In this document: positions 46,016-52,972 of the stretch, piece after piece
Position numbering within the stretch: the stretch's first letter is position 1
Layout of the letters: each line of letters begins with the position of its first letter
DNA from: Zoogloeaceae bacterium
Lineage (GTDB): Bacteria > Pseudomonadota > Gammaproteobacteria > Burkholderiales > Rhodocyclaceae
DNA length: 64,000 bases
Direction of reading: 5' to 3'
Assembly (NCBI GenBank): GCA_031277315.1
Contig: JAITMP010000045.1
Location: forward strand, 1-64,000
The notes under the pieces: generated by a model
What the model was told of the DNA's origin: nothing
The model's input: only the letters and a program-made list of their open reading frames with translations
Database searches by the model: none
Program-made: the position numbers and the translations under genes

Positions 46016-47110
46016 ATGAACAGCATCATCATCGCGGCCCTGATTTCCTGGCTGACCACCCTGTTGCTGATTCGTTACAACCATCTGCATGAGAGTTTCA
46101 CCGCCGATAGCGAATCCGGCGTGCAGAAATTCCATGCGCATCCCACGCCGCGTGTCGGCGGGGTGGGGCTTTATCTGGGGCTGATCGGCGTCGACTTGTG
46201 GCTGCTGTACAAAAACCCGGCGATTGGCCGTCCCATGCTGCTATTGATGTTGGCGGCCTTGCCGGCTTTCGCGGGCGGTCTGGCCGAGGATTTGACCAAG
46301 CGCGTGTCGGTGTCATGGCGCTTGATGCTGACCATGTTGTCCGCCGCGCTGGGTTACTGGCTGCTGGACGCGGGCCTGAACCGGCTGGATATTCCCGTGA
46401 TAGACGCAATGCTGACCTGGTGGCCGCTGTCGCTGCTGTTAACGCTGGTGGCGATTGCGGGCGTCGCCAATGCCGTGAATATCATTGATGGTTTCAATGG
46501 GCTGGCCGGCGTGGTTTGCCTGATGATCTTCGGGGCGCTGGGCTATGTGGCCTTCATGCTGGGCGATGCTTTTCTGTGGATGACATGCGCTGCGCTCATC
46601 GGCGGATTGTTCGGTTTTCTGATCTGGAACTATCCGCGCGGCTTGATTTTTCTGGGCGATGGCGGCGCGTATTTTCTGGGGTTCATGGCGGGCGAGTTGG
46701 CCGTCTTGCTGGTGCTGCGGCATCCCGAGGTGTCGCCGTGGTTTCCTTTGCTGCTGATGATCTATCCGATTTTCGAGACGCTGTTTTCGATATATCGACG
46801 CCGTTTCCTGCGTGGCGTGTCGCCGGGTTTGCCGGACGGCATTCATTTGCACACGTTGATTTATAAACGTCTGGTTCGCTGGGCGGTCGGCAGCGCAGAG
46901 GCGAATGTCCGCACCCAGCGCAATGCGCTGACTGCGCCGTATCTATGGCTGCTGTCTTCTTTGGCGGTTTTCCCCGCCATGTTGTTCTGGCGTTCCACGC
47001 CCATTCTGATTGGCTTTACGCTTGCCTTCGCCGTGCTCTACGTCTGGCTTTACCGCCGCATCGTGTTGTTCAGGGCGCCGCGAAAGCTGGTGTTGCGCAA
47101 AGACAAATGA
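46016..47110 (+). CDS. Undecaprenyl-phosphate sugar-1-phosphate transferase (WecA/MraY-like, GT4)
   Basis: A 364-residue membrane enzyme with about 10-11 helices. It shows HPTPRVGGVGLYLGL, a cytoplasmic acidic motif AEDLTKRVSVSWRL (family DD appears as Glu-Asp), NIIDGFNGLAGVV and FLGDGGAYFLGFMAGELAV, then a His-rich loop (PDGIHLHTLIYKRL). It would start repeat-unit synthesis by transferring a HexNAc- or deoxyHexNAc-1-phosphate to undecaprenyl phosphate. It is the last gene of the polysaccharide cluster and G+C-rich like the chromosome. Confidence 0.92.
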   Translation: MNSIIIAALISWLTTLLLIRYNHLHESFTADSESGVQKFHAHPTPRVGGVGLYLGLIGVDLWLLYKNPAIGRPMLLLMLAALPAFAGGLAEDLTKRVSVSWRLMLTMLSAALGYWLLDAGLNRLDIPVIDAMLTWWPLSLLLTLVAIAGVANAVNIIDGFNGLAGVVCLMIFGALGYVAFMLGDAFLWMTCAALIGGLFGFLIWNYPRGLIFLGDGGAYFLGFMAGELAVLLVLRHPEVSPWFPLLLMIYPIFETLFSIYRRRFLRGVSPGLPDGIHLHTLIYKRLVRWAVGSAEANVRTQRNALTAPYLWLLSSLAVFPAMLFWRSTPILIGFTLAFAVLYVWLYRRIVLFRAPRKLVLRKDK

Positions 47111-47163
47111 TGAACGGCTGGAATCACAAACCATCTCAAAATGGCTGATGTGGAGTTTCCGTT

Positions 47164-47257
47164 GAAATTCAAGTCGTCATTCCCGCGCAAGCGGGAATCC
47201 ATGTTTTTATTTTCAGCGACTTGAATTTCATGGATTCCCGCTTGCGCGGGAATGACG
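47164..47257. repeat. Nested inverted repeat (REP-type) between convergent genes
   Basis: A perfect 29-bp inverted repeat (47175-47203 and 47229-47257, core ATTCCCGCGCAAGCGGGAAT) flanks a 25-base loop. A second 13-bp pair, GAAATTCAAGTCG (47164-47176) and CGACTTGAATTTC (47217-47229), interleaves with it, so the two long pairings exclude each other. Each 29-bp arm is itself a hairpin. It lies between the convergent WecA-like and rng genes and may serve as a transcript end. Related to the palindrome at 320-347. Confidence 0.85.
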
Positions 47258-47310
47258 GCACAAAATTTTATGTGTCCTCGATTTTGAGACGGGTTCCGAT
47301 CTCTCCGCTA

Positions 47311-48810
47311 CTACATCAGCACAATATCGAACTGTTCCTGCGCGTAGCCGGATTCGGCCTGGAGGGAAATCGGTTTGCCGATGAAATCGGAGAGCATGGC
47401 GAGGGAGCCGGATTCTTCGTCGAGGAAAAGGTCAATCACGACGGGTGCGGCCAGCACGCGGAATTCGCGGGCGGTGAACTGGCGCGCTTCGCGCAGCAGT
47501 TCGCGCAGGATTTCGTAGCAGACGGTGCGCGCCGTTTTGACTTCGCCCCGGCCGCCGCAGGTCGGGCAAGGCTCGCACAACACATGGGCGAGCGATTCGC
47601 GCGTGCGCTTGCGCGTCATTTCCACCAGGCCGAGCGAGGAGAAGCCGTTGACCGACATGCGCGTGTGGTCGCGCGCCAGCGCCTTGTTCAGTTCGGCCAG
47701 CACGGCGGCCCGGTGTTCCTCGCTTTCCATGTCGATGAAGTCGAGGATGATGATGCCGCCGAGGTTGCGCAGCCTGAGTTGACGGGCGATGGTTTGCGCC
47801 GCTTCGAGATTGGTCTTGAAGATGGTGTCATCGAAATTGCGCAGGCCGACGAAGCCGCCGGTGTTCACGTCGATGGTGGTCATCGCCTCGGTTTGGTCGA
47901 TGATGAGGTAGCCGCCGGACTTGAGCTCGACGCGGCGCGCCAGCGCCTTCTGGATTTCGTCTTCGACGCCGTGCAGGTCGAACAGCGGCCGCTCGCCGGT
48001 GTAGTGCTGGAGCAGCGGCGTCAGTTGCGGCATGTATTCCTGGGCGAAGAGCGAGAGCCGCTGGAAATTTTCGCGTGAATCAATGACGATACACGACGCC
48101 TCCCGCGTCACCAGATCGCGCAGCAGGCGCTGGCAGAGCGTGAGGTCTTGATAGAGCAGCGCCGGCGGGCGGGCGTTCACGGCAGTGTTTTTCGCCTCGG
48201 CCCAGATTTTGCGCAGGTAGGCGATGTCGTTGGTGAATTCCTCGTCGCTGGCGGTTTCCGCCATCGTGCGCACGATGAAGCCGCCGGCTTCGTCGGCCGG
48301 GATCAGTTGTTGCAGCTTTTCGCGCAGCAGTTCGCGCTCGGCTTCGCCGCCGATGCGCTGGGAAATGCCGATGTGTTTTTCCTGCGGCAGATAGACCAGC
48401 AGGCGGCCGGCGATGCTGACCTGGGTGGACAGGCGCGCGCCCTTGGTGCCGATCGGGTCCTTCAGCACCTGCACGATGAGGTTCTGGCCTTCGGAGAGGA
48501 TTTTTTCAATCGGCTTTGGTCCCTCGCCGCCATTGCCACCATTGCCGCCATTGCTACCGTTGCCGCCGTTGCCGTTTTGCCGTTGTTCCCGGATGTCGGC
48601 GACATGCAGGAAGGCGGTGCGCTCCAGCCCGATGTCGATGAAGGCCGACTGCATGCCGGGGAGCACGCGCACGACGCGCCCGAGGTAGACGTTGCCGACG
48701 ATGCCGTGGGAAGCGGTGCGCTCGATGTGCAATTCCTGCACGACGCCGCCCTGCATGAGGGCGACGCGGGTTTCCTGCGGCGTGAAGTTGACCAGAAATT
48801 CTTCGCTCAT
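47311..48810 (-). CDS. rng: Ribonuclease G
   Basis: A 499-residue RNase E/G family endoribonuclease for 5S/16S rRNA maturation and mRNA decay. The N-terminal S1 domain (about 35-125) is followed by an RNase H-like part, the DNase I-like catalytic Asp residues in TTIDVNTGGFVG and ILDFIDME, and the Zn-link CEPCPTCGGRG. The length is that of RNase G rather than RNase E. The S1 domain carries an unusual Asn/Gly insert (residues about 78-95) encoded by 9-bp repeats. ATG 48810 is chosen because the upstream extension lies inside maf. Confidence 0.95.
   Translation of the reverse strand: MSEEFLVNFTPQETRVALMQGGVVQELHIERTASHGIVGNVYLGRVVRVLPGMQSAFIDIGLERTAFLHVADIREQRQNGNGGNGSNGGNGGNGGEGPKPIEKILSEGQNLIVQVLKDPIGTKGARLSTQVSIAGRLLVYLPQEKHIGISQRIGGEAERELLREKLQQLIPADEAGGFIVRTMAETASDEEFTNDIAYLRKIWAEAKNTAVNARPPALLYQDLTLCQRLLRDLVTREASCIVIDSRENFQRLSLFAQEYMPQLTPLLQHYTGERPLFDLHGVEDEIQKALARRVELKSGGYLIIDQTEAMTTIDVNTGGFVGLRNFDDTIFKTNLEAAQTIARQLRLRNLGGIIILDFIDMESEEHRAAVLAELNKALARDHTRMSVNGFSSLGLVEMTRKRTRESLAHVLCEPCPTCGGRGEVKTARTVCYEILRELLREARQFTAREFRVLAAPVVIDLFLDEESGSLAMLSDFIGKPISLQAESGYAQEQFDIVLM
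48527..48571. repeat. 9-bp tandem repeat in rng
   Basis: Five consecutive 9-bp units of the type CCGCCATTG (48527-48571) encode the Asn-Gly-Gly/Asn-Gly-Ser insert in the S1 domain of RNase G, on the minus strand. Confidence 0.85.
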
Positions 48811-48835
48811 GGCGCAGAGTGTAGCAGGCCGCGCT

Positions 48836-49444
48836 TCATGCCGGATAGCCGAAGCGCCGCAGGAGAAGCGCGGTTTCGCACAGCGGCAGGCCCATGATGC
48901 CGGTGCAGGAGCCGCGGATTTCCTCGATGAAGACGGCGGCGTAGCCCTGAATGCCGTAAGCGCCGGCCTTGTCGAGCGGCTCGCCGCTGGCAACGTAGCG
49001 GCGAATCTCGTCGTCGCCGATGGCGCGGAAACGCACGTCGCTGATGTTGAGCTTGTGTTCCGTGCGCTCGCCGTCGGCGAGGGCGACAGCGGTCAGCACG
49101 CGATGGCTGCGATGGGACAGGCGCCGCAAAATCGCCAGGGCGTCGGCTGCGTGCGCCGGTTTGCCGATGATGACGCCGTCGATTTCCACCGTCGTGTCGG
49201 CGGCCAGCACGGGATGCGGCGTCAGTTTGCGGTCGCGGATGCGGCGGATGCCGGCTCGCGCCTTGGCGAGGGTGACGCGCGTGACATAGGCTTCCGGCGT
49301 TTCACCGGACAGCGGCGTTTCATCGACGTCTTCCGCGTTGTCCATGCGTGGCGTCAGCAGTTCAAAGCGCACGCCGATCCGGGTCAGCAGTTCGCTTCGG
49401 CGCGGGCTGCGCGAGGCAAGATAGATGCGCGATTCGTTCGTCAT
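48836..49444 (-). CDS. maf: Maf family nucleoside triphosphate pyrophosphatase
   Basis: A 202-residue Maf protein that hydrolyses non-canonical or canonical NTPs to monophosphates. Motifs are IYLASRSPRRSELL, VLAADTTVEIDGVIIGKP and DKAGAYGIQGYAAVFIEEIRGS in adjoining blocks. It is closest in style to the dTTP/UTP-type subgroup (YhdE). It lies between rlmH and rng in the order usual for betaproteobacteria. Confidence 0.94.
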   Translation of the reverse strand: MTNESRIYLASRSPRRSELLTRIGVRFELLTPRMDNAEDVDETPLSGETPEAYVTRVTLAKARAGIRRIRDRKLTPHPVLAADTTVEIDGVIIGKPAHAADALAILRRLSHRSHRVLTAVALADGERTEHKLNISDVRFRAIGDDEIRRYVASGEPLDKAGAYGIQGYAAVFIEEIRGSCTGIMGLPLCETALLLRRFGYPA

Positions 49445-49471
49445 TGTGTTTTTCTGTTCTTTCGCCGGCGC

Positions 49472-49942
49472 TCATTCCCGATGGTAGGGGTGGTTTTTCA
49501 CCAGACTGGCGGCGCGGTACAGCGCCTCGGCCAGCAGCACACGCGCCAGCGCGTGCGGCAGCGTCAGGCTCGACAGGCGCAAGGTTTCATCCGCCGCTGA
49601 TTTGATTTCCGGCGCGAGGCCGTCCGGCCCGCCGATCATGAAAACGACATCTTCGCCGCCCGCCATCCATTGGCGCAGGCGATCAGCCAGTTGCCGCGTG
49701 GTGAGATCACCGCCGCGCTCGTCGAGAACGACCCGCCGGCAGCGCGCCGGCAACGCCGCGCGCAGGCGCTCGGCTTCGGCTGTCCGCAGGGCTTCAGCCG
49801 GCTTGCCGCCGTCGCGCGGCGCGGCCTTGATTTCCTTCAGTTCCAGCGGCAATTCATGCGGCATGCGCCGGGCGAAATCGGCGAACGCGGCATCGGCCCA
49901 GCCGGGCAGGCGCGTGCCGACGGCAAGCACCCGCAGCTTCAC
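49472..49942 (-). CDS. rlmH: 23S rRNA (pseudouridine-1915-N3)-methyltransferase RlmH
   Basis: A 156-residue SPOUT methyltransferase. [25 protein letters not shown] is the N-terminus, and the knot region has [33 protein letters not shown] and [19 protein letters not shown] with the terminal NHPYHRE typical of RlmH. It starts at GTG 49942, overlapping the rsfS stop (GTGA). Confidence 0.95.
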   Translation of the reverse strand: MKLRVLAVGTRLPGWADAAFADFARRMPHELPLELKEIKAAPRDGGKPAEALRTAEAERLRAALPARCRRVVLDERGGDLTTRQLADRLRQWMAGGEDVVFMIGGPDGLAPEIKSAADETLRLSSLTLPHALARVLLAEALYRAASLVKNHPYHRE

Positions 49943-50289
49943 GCCGCGCTCTTCTTGCGCGGCGCGGGCTGGGCGGCCCAGAGTTCTTCCAGATTGTAAT
50001 AGTCGCGCACCGCCGGCTGCATGACGTGCACGACGATATCGCCGAGGTCGACGATGATCCATTCGCCGACTTCCGCGCCTTCCATGCCGAGCACATCGCC
50101 GCCGGCGGCGAGCACCTTGTCCTGCACGCTGCGGGCAAGCGCCTTGGTCTGCCGCGTCGAATCGGCGCTGGCGATGATGATCCGGTCGAAGAGGGGGGAG
50201 AGCCGGGTGGTGTCGATGACTTCGATGTCGCGCGCCTTGATGTCTTCCAGCGCGGCGACGGCGATCTTCTGCAGTTTTTTAATGTCCAT
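49939..50289 (-). CDS. rsfS: Ribosomal silencing factor RsfS
   Basis: A 116-residue RsfS/Iojap protein that binds uL14 and blocks subunit joining under starvation. [41 protein letters not shown] and [16 protein letters not shown] are typical. ATG 50289 gives an 11-base overlap with nadD; a TTG 10 codons upstream is an alternative. It overlaps rlmH downstream. Confidence 0.94.
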   Translation of the reverse strand: MDIKKLQKIAVAALEDIKARDIEVIDTTRLSPLFDRIIIASADSTRQTKALARSVQDKVLAAGGDVLGMEGAEVGEWIIVDLGDIVVHVMQPAVRDYYNLEELWAAQPAPRKKSAA

Positions 50290-50947
50290 CGGGTATGCGG
50301 TAAAGGCGATGCGATTCAATATACTCCCGCACCGGCTCGGGAAGCAAATAGCGGACGCTGGCGCCGGCGGCGAGTTGCGCGCGCAGCAGCGAGGCGGAAA
50401 TCCCCAGCGGCGTCATGGCGAAACTGGCGATGCGGCCGGCGGGCGCGGCGCGCAGGTCGGCGGCTTCCCCAAGGCGGCCGGCGCAGGCTTGCGCCAGTTC
50501 CGCCGGCCAATCTGTGGGGGAGAGCGCGAAGCCGGGCCGCGCCGCGAGGCCAAGATGAACCAGATCGAAAATCTCGCGCCAGCGATGCCAGGCCGGCAGG
50601 CCGAGAAAGGCGTCGGCGCCCATCAGCAGCACCAGCGGACGGCGGCCCGCTTCGGCGCGCAAGCGTTCGAGCGTGACAACGGTATAACTGGGGCCGGCGG
50701 CGCGCGTCTCGGCATCGTCGACCGTGAACGCCGGGTTGCCGGCGATTGCCCGCCGCGCCATTTCGAGACGGTGTGCCGCCGCCGCGTCGGGCGCGGCGCG
50801 GTGCGGCGGCTGGCCGGCGGGAATCCAGCGCACGCCGGCCAGACCGAGCGCCGCGCGCCCTTCTTCCGCCAGACGCAGATGGCCGTAGTGCACCGGATCG
50901 AACGTGCCGCCGAGCAGGCCGAGCGGAGCGGAATTTGTCTCAGGCAT
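50279..50947 (-). CDS. nadD: Nicotinate-nucleotide adenylyltransferase
   Basis: A 222-residue enzyme of NAD synthesis that adenylates nicotinate mononucleotide. The nucleotidyltransferase motif GGTFDPVHYGHLRLAEE and the C-terminal ISASLLRAQLAAG are present, as are WIPAGQPPHR and LMGADAFLGLPAWHRW. ATG 50947 has GGA 8 bases upstream; ATG 50956 is an alternative. It overlaps the end of the upstream membrane-protein gene. Confidence 0.94.
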   Translation of the reverse strand: MPETNSAPLGLLGGTFDPVHYGHLRLAEEGRAALGLAGVRWIPAGQPPHRAAPDAAAAHRLEMARRAIAGNPAFTVDDAETRAAGPSYTVVTLERLRAEAGRRPLVLLMGADAFLGLPAWHRWREIFDLVHLGLAARPGFALSPTDWPAELAQACAGRLGEAADLRAAPAGRIASFAMTPLGISASLLRAQLAAGASVRYLLPEPVREYIESHRLYRIPDGH

Positions 50948-51752
50948 CGGCGGCATCCATCGTGTCGGTGGCGTCGGTGACGTGGGCGGCGCGGGTGAAG
51001 ACGTCGCGGTAGCTCACGTAGAAGCTGGCGAACAGCGTTGGCGTGAAAACGAACAGCAGCGGCAGCGACATCGCCACCGCCACCACGCTCAGCATGGATT
51101 TGGACAAGACAAGGTTGAGCGGGTGCAGAATCAGTCCGGGCAGGATGGCGCTGATGAAGGTCACGCCCAGTCCATACACCAGAAAAGCGCGCCAGTTGCG
51201 CAGGCAGGCAACGAAGCTGAAGAAAAGCGCCTTGCCCGCCGGCACATTGTCCCATGCGGACAGCATCGGCGCGAACCAGAACGCCATCAGCACCGGCGTC
51301 AGCATGAGCAGGATGGCTTGCAGGGCCAGAACCAGATCGCCGTGTTGCGTCCAGTCTTCGGGCGGCGGCTGATTGCCCAGCACGATGTTCAGCAGCTCGC
51401 CGCCGTCAAATACGGCGCTGGCGGCGAAGACGGCGATTGAACTCAACAAGTAGACCGCGCCGAGGATGAGCAAGGCGGCGCGGTTTTGCCGGAAGCCGGA
51501 GAAGAGCAGGCCGAAGTCGTTGCCGGTTTTGCCTTCCAGCGCGCGGCAGCCGTTCATGACGCTGACCAAGAAGGCCGGCATGCACAGCGGCGCCAGCGCG
51601 ATGCCGATCAGCGGCAGCAGATTCAGCACGGCCAACACTAGCCAGTAGCCGAAGACCAGAAACGTGAGCAGGGCGGGATTGACGCGGAACAGGCGAAAGC
51701 CTTCGGTGATCCAGTTCCAGCCGCGCAAGGCGGGAAGACGGCGGGCTTGCAT
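50940..51752 (-). CDS. BPSS1780-type multi-pass membrane protein
   Basis: A 270-residue protein with about six hydrophobic helices. The N-terminal motif RGWNWITEGFRLFRVNPALL and a later GKALFFSFVACLRNWRAFLVYG are typical of the BPSS1780 family, found in betaproteobacteria and of unknown function. The C-terminus DATDTMDAADA is an acidic tail. It lies in a minus-strand run ending with nadD-rsfS-rlmH-maf-rng. Confidence 0.85.
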   Translation of the reverse strand: MQARRLPALRGWNWITEGFRLFRVNPALLTFLVFGYWLVLAVLNLLPLIGIALAPLCMPAFLVSVMNGCRALEGKTGNDFGLLFSGFRQNRAALLILGAVYLLSSIAVFAASAVFDGGELLNIVLGNQPPPEDWTQHGDLVLALQAILLMLTPVLMAFWFAPMLSAWDNVPAGKALFFSFVACLRNWRAFLVYGLGVTFISAILPGLILHPLNLVLSKSMLSVVAVAMSLPLLFVFTPTLFASFYVSYRDVFTRAAHVTDATDTMDAADA

Positions 51753-51830
51753 TCAGCGCGGGGCGATCAGGGGGCGGTTGATTGAAGAAGCCCGTCTATG
51801 CCGCATCGCTTGCCGTCATGCGCGCCCGGT

Positions 51831-52160
51831 TCAGAATGTTCCGATCACCCACATCGGCACGCGCAGGCCGGTGTCGAGCGAATTCTGCCGGATCATCTGG
51901 CCGTCGCCTCTTTCGTCGACGAGGTAATACGGCGTGCCGTGGTTCGGCGTCACCTTGATCATGAAGAGGCGGCCATTGATGCGGTATTCCTCGACTTTAT
52001 CCTCGGCCGGAATGCCCGGGATGATGGTTACTGGTTTTTCCGATTCGAGTTCGTAGGGCGATGGCGGCGGCTCGGGCACCGGCTCCAGACCGGCGGGGCG
52101 GCCCTGCGCGGCGGCGGGCAGCGCGAGGGCGAACAGAAGGCAAGTCAGCAGGCGGCGCAT
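51831..52160 (-). CDS. DUF2782 secreted protein
   Basis: A 109-residue protein with a signal peptide (LLTCLLFALALPAAAQG). A Pro-rich segment (EPVPEPPPSPYELE) is followed by a small domain EPVTIIPG-like to YRINGRLFMIKVTPNHGTPYYLVD. This is the DUF2782 pattern, a betaproteobacterial family often near polA, as here. The function is not known; location is probably periplasmic. Confidence 0.85.
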   Translation of the reverse strand: MRRLLTCLLFALALPAAAQGRPAGLEPVPEPPPSPYELESEKPVTIIPGIPAEDKVEEYRINGRLFMIKVTPNHGTPYYLVDERGDGQMIRQNSLDTGLRVPMWVIGTF

Positions 52161-52207
52161 GATGTTGTTCCCGGCAGAGAGTGGCAGAAGATAGCGTGAG
52201 GATTTTA

Positions 52208-52933
52208 TCAGAGGTTGAGCAGCAGATCGTGCTCGTGCGGCAGGGGATCGAATCCCCGCCCTTCGTAGTGCTTGAAGATGGCATTGACGACTTCTTCCGG
52301 CTCGTCGATTACTTGAATCAGGTCGAGATCGGCGGCGTCGATCATGTTCTCCGCCGCCAGCCGTTCGCGGAACCAGTCGAGCAGGCCGCCCCAGTAAGCG
52401 GCGCCCATCAGGATCAGCGGAAAGCGGCCGCTCTTGCCGGTCTGGACCAGGGTCAGCGCCTCGGTCAGTTCGTCGAGCGTGCCGAAGCCGCCCGGCAGCA
52501 CCACGAAGGCGGCGGCGAATTTGATGAACATCACCTTGCGCGCGAAGAAATGGCGGAAGGTGAGCGACACATCCTGATAGGGATTGCTCTGCTGCTCGCG
52601 CGGCAGTTCGATGTTCAGGCCGACGCTGGCGCTCTTGCCGAGAAAAGCGCCCTTGCTGGCTGCTTCCATGACGCCGGGGCCGCCGCCGGAAATCACCGAG
52701 AAGCCGGCGTCGGAGAGCAGGCGCGCCACCCGTTCCGCCTGCACGTAGTATGGATGGCCGGGCGCGATACGCGCGCTGCCGAAGATCGACACCGCCGGGC
52801 GGATCGGCGCGAGGCGCTCGGTTCCCTCGACGAACTCTGCCATAATGCCGAACAGGCGCCAGGATTCGCGCGCCGTCAGCGAAGCGCCGTCGGCCAGCGG
52901 CATGGCCAGAGCGCGAGACTTTTCCTGATTCAT
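52208..52933 (-). CDS. LOG family (TIGR00730) Rossmann-fold protein
   Basis: A 241-residue protein of the lysine-decarboxylase-like/LOG family. VSIFGSARIAPGHPYY, VISGGGPGVMEAASKGAF and the PGGFGTLDELTE signature are intact. LOG enzymes are nucleotide 5'-monophosphate phosphoribohydrolases, releasing a base from cytokinin riboside monophosphate or AMP. The cellular role in such bacteria is unclear. It is divergent from polA, with 39 bases between starts. Confidence 0.92.
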   Translation of the reverse strand: MNQEKSRALAMPLADGASLTARESWRLFGIMAEFVEGTERLAPIRPAVSIFGSARIAPGHPYYVQAERVARLLSDAGFSVISGGGPGVMEAASKGAFLGKSASVGLNIELPREQQSNPYQDVSLTFRHFFARKVMFIKFAAAFVVLPGGFGTLDELTEALTLVQTGKSGRFPLILMGAAYWGGLLDWFRERLAAENMIDAADLDLIQVIDEPEEVVNAIFKHYEGRGFDPLPHEHDLLLNL

Positions 52934-52972
52934 GTGATTTATCCGGTTTCCTGAAACGGCGCAGATTCCATC

